From an uncultured Opitutales bacterium (lineage in GTDB: Bacteria > Verrucomicrobiota > Verrucomicrobiia > Opitutales > Intestinicryptomonadaceae): 64,000 nt of DNA. The stretch lies in the NCBI GenBank assembly GCA_900545705.1, contig URAK01000007.1, forward strand, positions 77,761 to 141,760. The letters are read 5' to 3'. Shown here piece after piece: positions 61,248 through 64,000 of this stretch; the stretch's first letter is position 1, and every line of letters begins with the position of its first letter. The notes under the pieces were generated by a model. The model did no database searches, was not told where the DNA came from, and saw only the letters and a program-made list of their open reading frames with translations. A program made the position numbers and the translations under genes.

Positions 61248-63707
61248 TTAATTTTCGGAAAGGTATTCTGATATGTCGTTCAAGGTCTTTGGATCAAAAA
61301 ATTTTTCGCCGTTTTCAATGGCTTTTCTTGCGGATTCTTCAAGGCGTCGAAGGGCGGCTGCCCGCTTGTTTTTAGTTTTCGCGTCTTCTGAAGATGCAAA
61401 GGATTCCATGTCTGCGCGCGGTTTGCTGTCAAGCCGCCGTGCGCCTTGACGTATAATTTCGAGCGCTTCGCCGTAGGCGGGAGTCCCCTTCGGAATAGCT
61501 TTGAAAATGGGCGACATTTCCGGGCGGTCAAAAGATACTATTTCAAAGCGGTAAAGGCGGGCGGCTATTCTGTTTTTTATCACGTTATTTTTCCATACGC
61601 CAAACGGCGCCTTTTGCTCCAAAATTTCCTTCTTTGAGTATCCGATCTTTTCTGCTTCGGGCGCTGCAAGCTCGAAAATTCTCTGTATTTCTGCGAACGC
61701 GAGCGGAGAACGCCCAGAGGGATTTTGAGGGTATGCGCTGTCTTCTGTGGAATAGTACGGCGCGTTGAGGTCTATCCATGCGCGGAGAACGGCAAATTCG
61801 CTTTCTGGCATTTTTACGCCGCTATGGCCGTTTCTTATCATGCGGACTATTTTGCTGTGTTTCGCGCCCCATGTGTTCGCCTCCACAACGGCGTCGGGCC
61901 CCGCGCCGATTGCGGATATTGCCTTCTTCGAGTGCAGCTGCAAATACGACTGGTTGAATACAAGCCCCCTGTCGCCGCAAAGTACAATTTTCTCCGAGCC
62001 TTTCCCGCCAAAGTCGTGGCATTTTACGCAATGTTTATCGAGTATAGGCTGTATGTTTTTTATGTATGAAAATTCCGAGCCAGTTGCGCCTGCCGGTGTC
62101 GGCTTTATTTTGCTCGGCTTTCTCTTCAGCGCAAGCGAATGCCTCAATGACGCCGGCGGAGGGGCGGCGCGGGATTCGTGGCAGCCTGCGCAAGACGCAA
62201 TTTCACCGGGCAGGATAGACATACCGCTTCTCATAGTTTGGAGCATGTCGCCGTTGGCGTCGAGCGCCTGCAAATATATGAATTTCTCTGCCGGAACTTC
62301 AAAGTATGCCGAGCCGTCGCTCTCGACCGGGACTGTTCCGAGTATTATTTTATCGTCGTAATCGTCGTAATTCATTGCCGGAGCTTGCGAGCCTTCGTTT
62401 TCCCAGTATCCGCCGCTCCAATAGAGTTTTGGAGGATTCTCGACTATGCGCAGATATTTTATATCTCCCCTTTTTACACCCTTTAAGTGCGTTCCCTCGT
62501 AAACGTCGCTTACATACGCGAGAGCCTTTTCCGAAGTGTCGTATGAGCGTTGCGGGGCGGCGGTCATAGGGGGTGTGCGCCTTGCGAGAAGCTTTGCGTC
62601 GAACAGACCCATTCCTTCCGTGGATTTCCCTACGAGAACGTCCGTGCCGCTTTCAATGTCTGTAAGATACAGGTTCATTGTTTGCGATTTCTCTGACGCC
62701 TGCCTTGATGACAATATGAATTTCTCAGAAATTGGTTCGGGGTCCTCGTATTTGATTTTCACCGCCTTCATTGAGTCTGCGTATTTATCGCCGGGCTTGT
62801 CGATAAGCTTTCTCGCGCTCTCCGGAAAAATTTTAACTACTGATTTTTCGCCCTCCACGCCGATATTTTTGTCGATAATAGCCAGCGCTCCCCATGCGAT
62901 GTCGTGGCATGATGACAGTATTGCGGCAACTTTGTTTGAATTTGGAATCTGAATGCCGTTGAGCGCTGGGTTTTTAGTCTCTTGACCCCAGTATAGGGCA
63001 TGGCGGGTACCGTCTGGATTGCAAGTCCAGAGGCCTTGGGCTCCGGAAAAATTGCGGTCAACGTATTCCCACCGCGTGTAGAGGATTTTCCCGTCGCGGG
63101 TGATGGACGGGGTTCCCTCAAACTCTATCGAATTGCCTATTTGGGTTATGTTGGCGCCGTCCGGCGACATTTTATAGAGATTGCACATTATATGCCTGTT
63201 GCATCCGCAATATTTTGCGGCGCGCGTGGACGCGAATGCGATATCTCCGTCGGGAAGATAAATTGGGTCGATGTCCGAGACTTCCGCAAGGCGGGTTAGC
63301 TGCCTTATTTTGCGTGACTGCAAGTCCATCTCATAGATGTGGTAGGAGTCTTCAAAGGATTTGCGCATGGAAAAGAGAATATGCGAGGCGTCGTACGAGG
63401 CTTCGAGGTCGCGTATTATGCCTTTGGGGAGTTCGAGCAGTATAGTTTGCGACGGATTCCCTTTTGCGTCGAAGTCGATTTTAAGAAGCCGAGAGCCGCT
63501 TTTTGCGAGTTTATGCCAAGAATTTTGGTTAATTTCTCCCCTTTGGAAAATATTGGCGGTATTGTGGTGGTCTACGGGATATTGAGCTCTGAGTACGCAT
63601 ACGATAGATTTATCCGCAAGAGGTTTTGATTTTGCAAATTCGGCTGCGAATGCGGAAAATGTAGAAATTAAAAACGCTACAAAGAAAAGTGGCAATTTAA
63701 TATACAT
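61248..63707 (-). CDS. Secreted PD40/c-type heme protein resembling hydrazine synthase alpha
   Basis: The 819-residue protein has a signal peptide (MYIKLPLFFVAFLISTFSAF). The N-terminal two thirds contain PD40/TolB-like beta-propeller repeats (ILLELPKGIIRDLEASYDA, LPDGDIAFASTR, TRDGKILYTRWEYVDRN). Near the C-terminal third two heme c motifs appear: CAGCH at 506-510 and CVKCH at 560-564. A helical tail follows. The layout matches the large family annotated as hydrazine synthase subunit alpha-like in Planctomycetota and Verrucomicrobiota; members outside anammox bacteria surely do something else. The first motif lies before a Pro-rich linker and the second starts a cytochrome-like module with a possible distal Met (KMPESE). 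Electron transfer in the periplasm is likely; the substrate is unknown. Confidence 0.85.
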   Translation of the reverse strand: MYIKLPLFFVAFLISTFSAFAAEFAKSKPLADKSIVCVLRAQYPVDHHNTANIFQRGEINQNSWHKLAKSGSRLLKIDFDAKGNPSQTILLELPKGIIRDLEASYDASHILFSMRKSFEDSYHIYEMDLQSRKIRQLTRLAEVSDIDPIYLPDGDIAFASTRAAKYCGCNRHIMCNLYKMSPDGANITQIGNSIEFEGTPSITRDGKILYTRWEYVDRNFSGAQGLWTCNPDGTRHALYWGQETKNPALNGIQIPNSNKVAAILSSCHDIAWGALAIIDKNIGVEGEKSVVKIFPESARKLIDKPGDKYADSMKAVKIKYEDPEPISEKFILSSRQASEKSQTMNLYLTDIESGTDVLVGKSTEGMGLFDAKLLARRTPPMTAAPQRSYDTSEKALAYVSDVYEGTHLKGVKRGDIKYLRIVENPPKLYWSGGYWENEGSQAPAMNYDDYDDKIILGTVPVESDGSAYFEVPAEKFIYLQALDANGDMLQTMRSGMSILPGEIASCAGCHESRAAPPPASLRHSLALKRKPSKIKPTPAGATGSEFSYIKNIQPILDKHCVKCHDFGGKGSEKIVLCGDRGLVFNQSYLQLHSKKAISAIGAGPDAVVEANTWGAKHSKIVRMIRNGHSGVKMPESEFAVLRAWIDLNAPYYSTEDSAYPQNPSGRSPLAFAEIQRIFELAAPEAEKIGYSKKEILEQKAPFGVWKNNVIKNRIAARLYRFEIVSFDRPEMSPIFKAIPKGTPAYGEALEIIRQGARRLDSKPRADMESFASSEDAKTKNKRAAALRRLEESARKAIENGEKFFDPKTLNDISEYLSEN

Positions 63708-63764
63708 AACAAACAGATAAATTAAATTTTGCGTGCGGACAAGGTAAAAAGAATACGGAATTGC

Positions 63765-63793
63765 TTGACATCGCGGAGCACAAAAACAAGATT
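63765..63793 (+). promoter_or_regulatory. Candidate promoter of tRNA-Leu
   Basis: TTGACA at 63765-63770 is followed 17 bp later by AAGATT, a weak -10. Initiation would fall about 10 bp before the tRNA. Confidence 0.45.
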
Positions 63794-63808
63794 TAAAACT
63801 TTAAAAAA

Positions 63809-63893
63809 GCTCAAGTGGTGAAATTGGTAGACACGTACGATTCAGGTTCGTATGCTTCACGGCATGAGGGTTCGAGTCCCTCCTTGAGCACCA
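63809..63893 (+). tRNA. tRNA-Leu (anticodon CAG)
   Basis: The acceptor stem GCTCAAG/CTTGAGC is perfect and the 3' ACCA is encoded. The anticodon arm TACGA-TTCAGGT-TCGTA exposes CAG. A long variable arm (TGCTTCACGGCA) marks a class II tRNA, and the T arm GAGGG-TTCGAGT-CCCTC is complete. It decodes CUG leucine codons. Confidence 0.96.
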
Positions 63894-63898
63894 CTTTC

Positions 63899-63934
63899 AA
63901 GCCCGCTTAAGCAAACGCTTAGCGGGCTTCTTTG
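63899..63934 (+). terminator. Terminator after tRNA-Leu
   Basis: A long stem (AAGCCCGCT ... AGCGGGCTT, with inner AAGC/GCTT) is followed by CTTTG. It starts 5 bp after the encoded CCA. Confidence 0.75.
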
Positions 63935-63940
63935 TCCCAG

Positions 63941-64000
63941 TTAATTGGGGTCAACACCAAAGGTTGTGGAATAGGTTGATTTTTTAGATTTGTCTTTCAT
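63941..64000 (-). CDS. 3' end of an unknown gene (partial)
   Basis: On the minus strand 19 codons end at a TAA (63941-63943): KDKSKKSTYSTTFGVDPN. Since the window stops here, this could be the tail of a longer gene pointing toward the tRNA, or a chance frame. A Met codon happens to lie at the window edge. Confidence 0.25.
   Translation of the reverse strand: MKDKSKKSTYSTTFGVDPN

Overview
The window looks like a piece of chromosome from a Gram-negative member of the Verrucomicrobiota, most likely near the class Opitutae. This is inferred from gene content, not from a database search. It carries BamA, OmpH/Skp and LptB (two-membrane envelope), HPr kinase, a threonyl-tRNA synthetase with no TGS domain, a PEP-CTERM surface protein, two DUF1080 proteins, a Tat-exported Gfo/Idh/MocA oxidoreductase, a GH106-type rhamnosidase and a PD40/c-type heme protein resembling hydrazine synthase alpha. 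Base composition is moderate and even, with lower-GC spacers.

Layout. 1-884: the start of an unknown membrane protein, then a repeat array with covarying hairpins. 885-5774 (minus): CutA, a CNNM/CBS transporter, a tiny lipoprotein, RlmN, a polyprenyl synthase and a short HemA. 5970-8993 (plus): exported oxidoreductase, ribosomal L25/Ctc and peptidyl-tRNA hydrolase. 8994-10355: a gene-poor stretch with decayed-looking reading frames. 10356-16242 (plus): rpsF-ssb-rplI-dnaB-bamA-ompH. 16681-25483 (plus): a small membrane protein, lptB-hprK-metH-rodA and an RNase E/G. 25873-31876: LacI-type regulator (minus), then recN and ftsK (plus).

32270-44970 is a carbohydrate block. On the minus strand are a GH10 xylanase, a PEP-CTERM protein, a GH106 rhamnosidase translationally coupled to its own GntR regulator, and an AsmA-like protein. 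On the plus strand are DUF1015, a GH20 hexosaminidase and a LysE exporter. 45103-52390 holds thrS, two DUF1080 paralogues, guaB and an exported glycerophosphodiester phosphodiesterase. 52817-59338 is a TetR-controlled RND efflux operon (adaptor, pump, outer membrane channel).

59339-61247 is accessory DNA. Its main feature is a tandem array of very small convergent gene pairs: a helical peptide on the plus strand facing a short membrane protein on the minus strand. One copy is intact and the flanking ones are broken. This is the best candidate for something undescribed. The window ends with a large heme protein (minus), tRNA-Leu(CAG) and the 3' tip of another gene.

Most of the window is housekeeping. 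The informative parts are the polysaccharide locus with local regulators, the efflux operon with a palindromic operator, and the two repeat or duplication zones.
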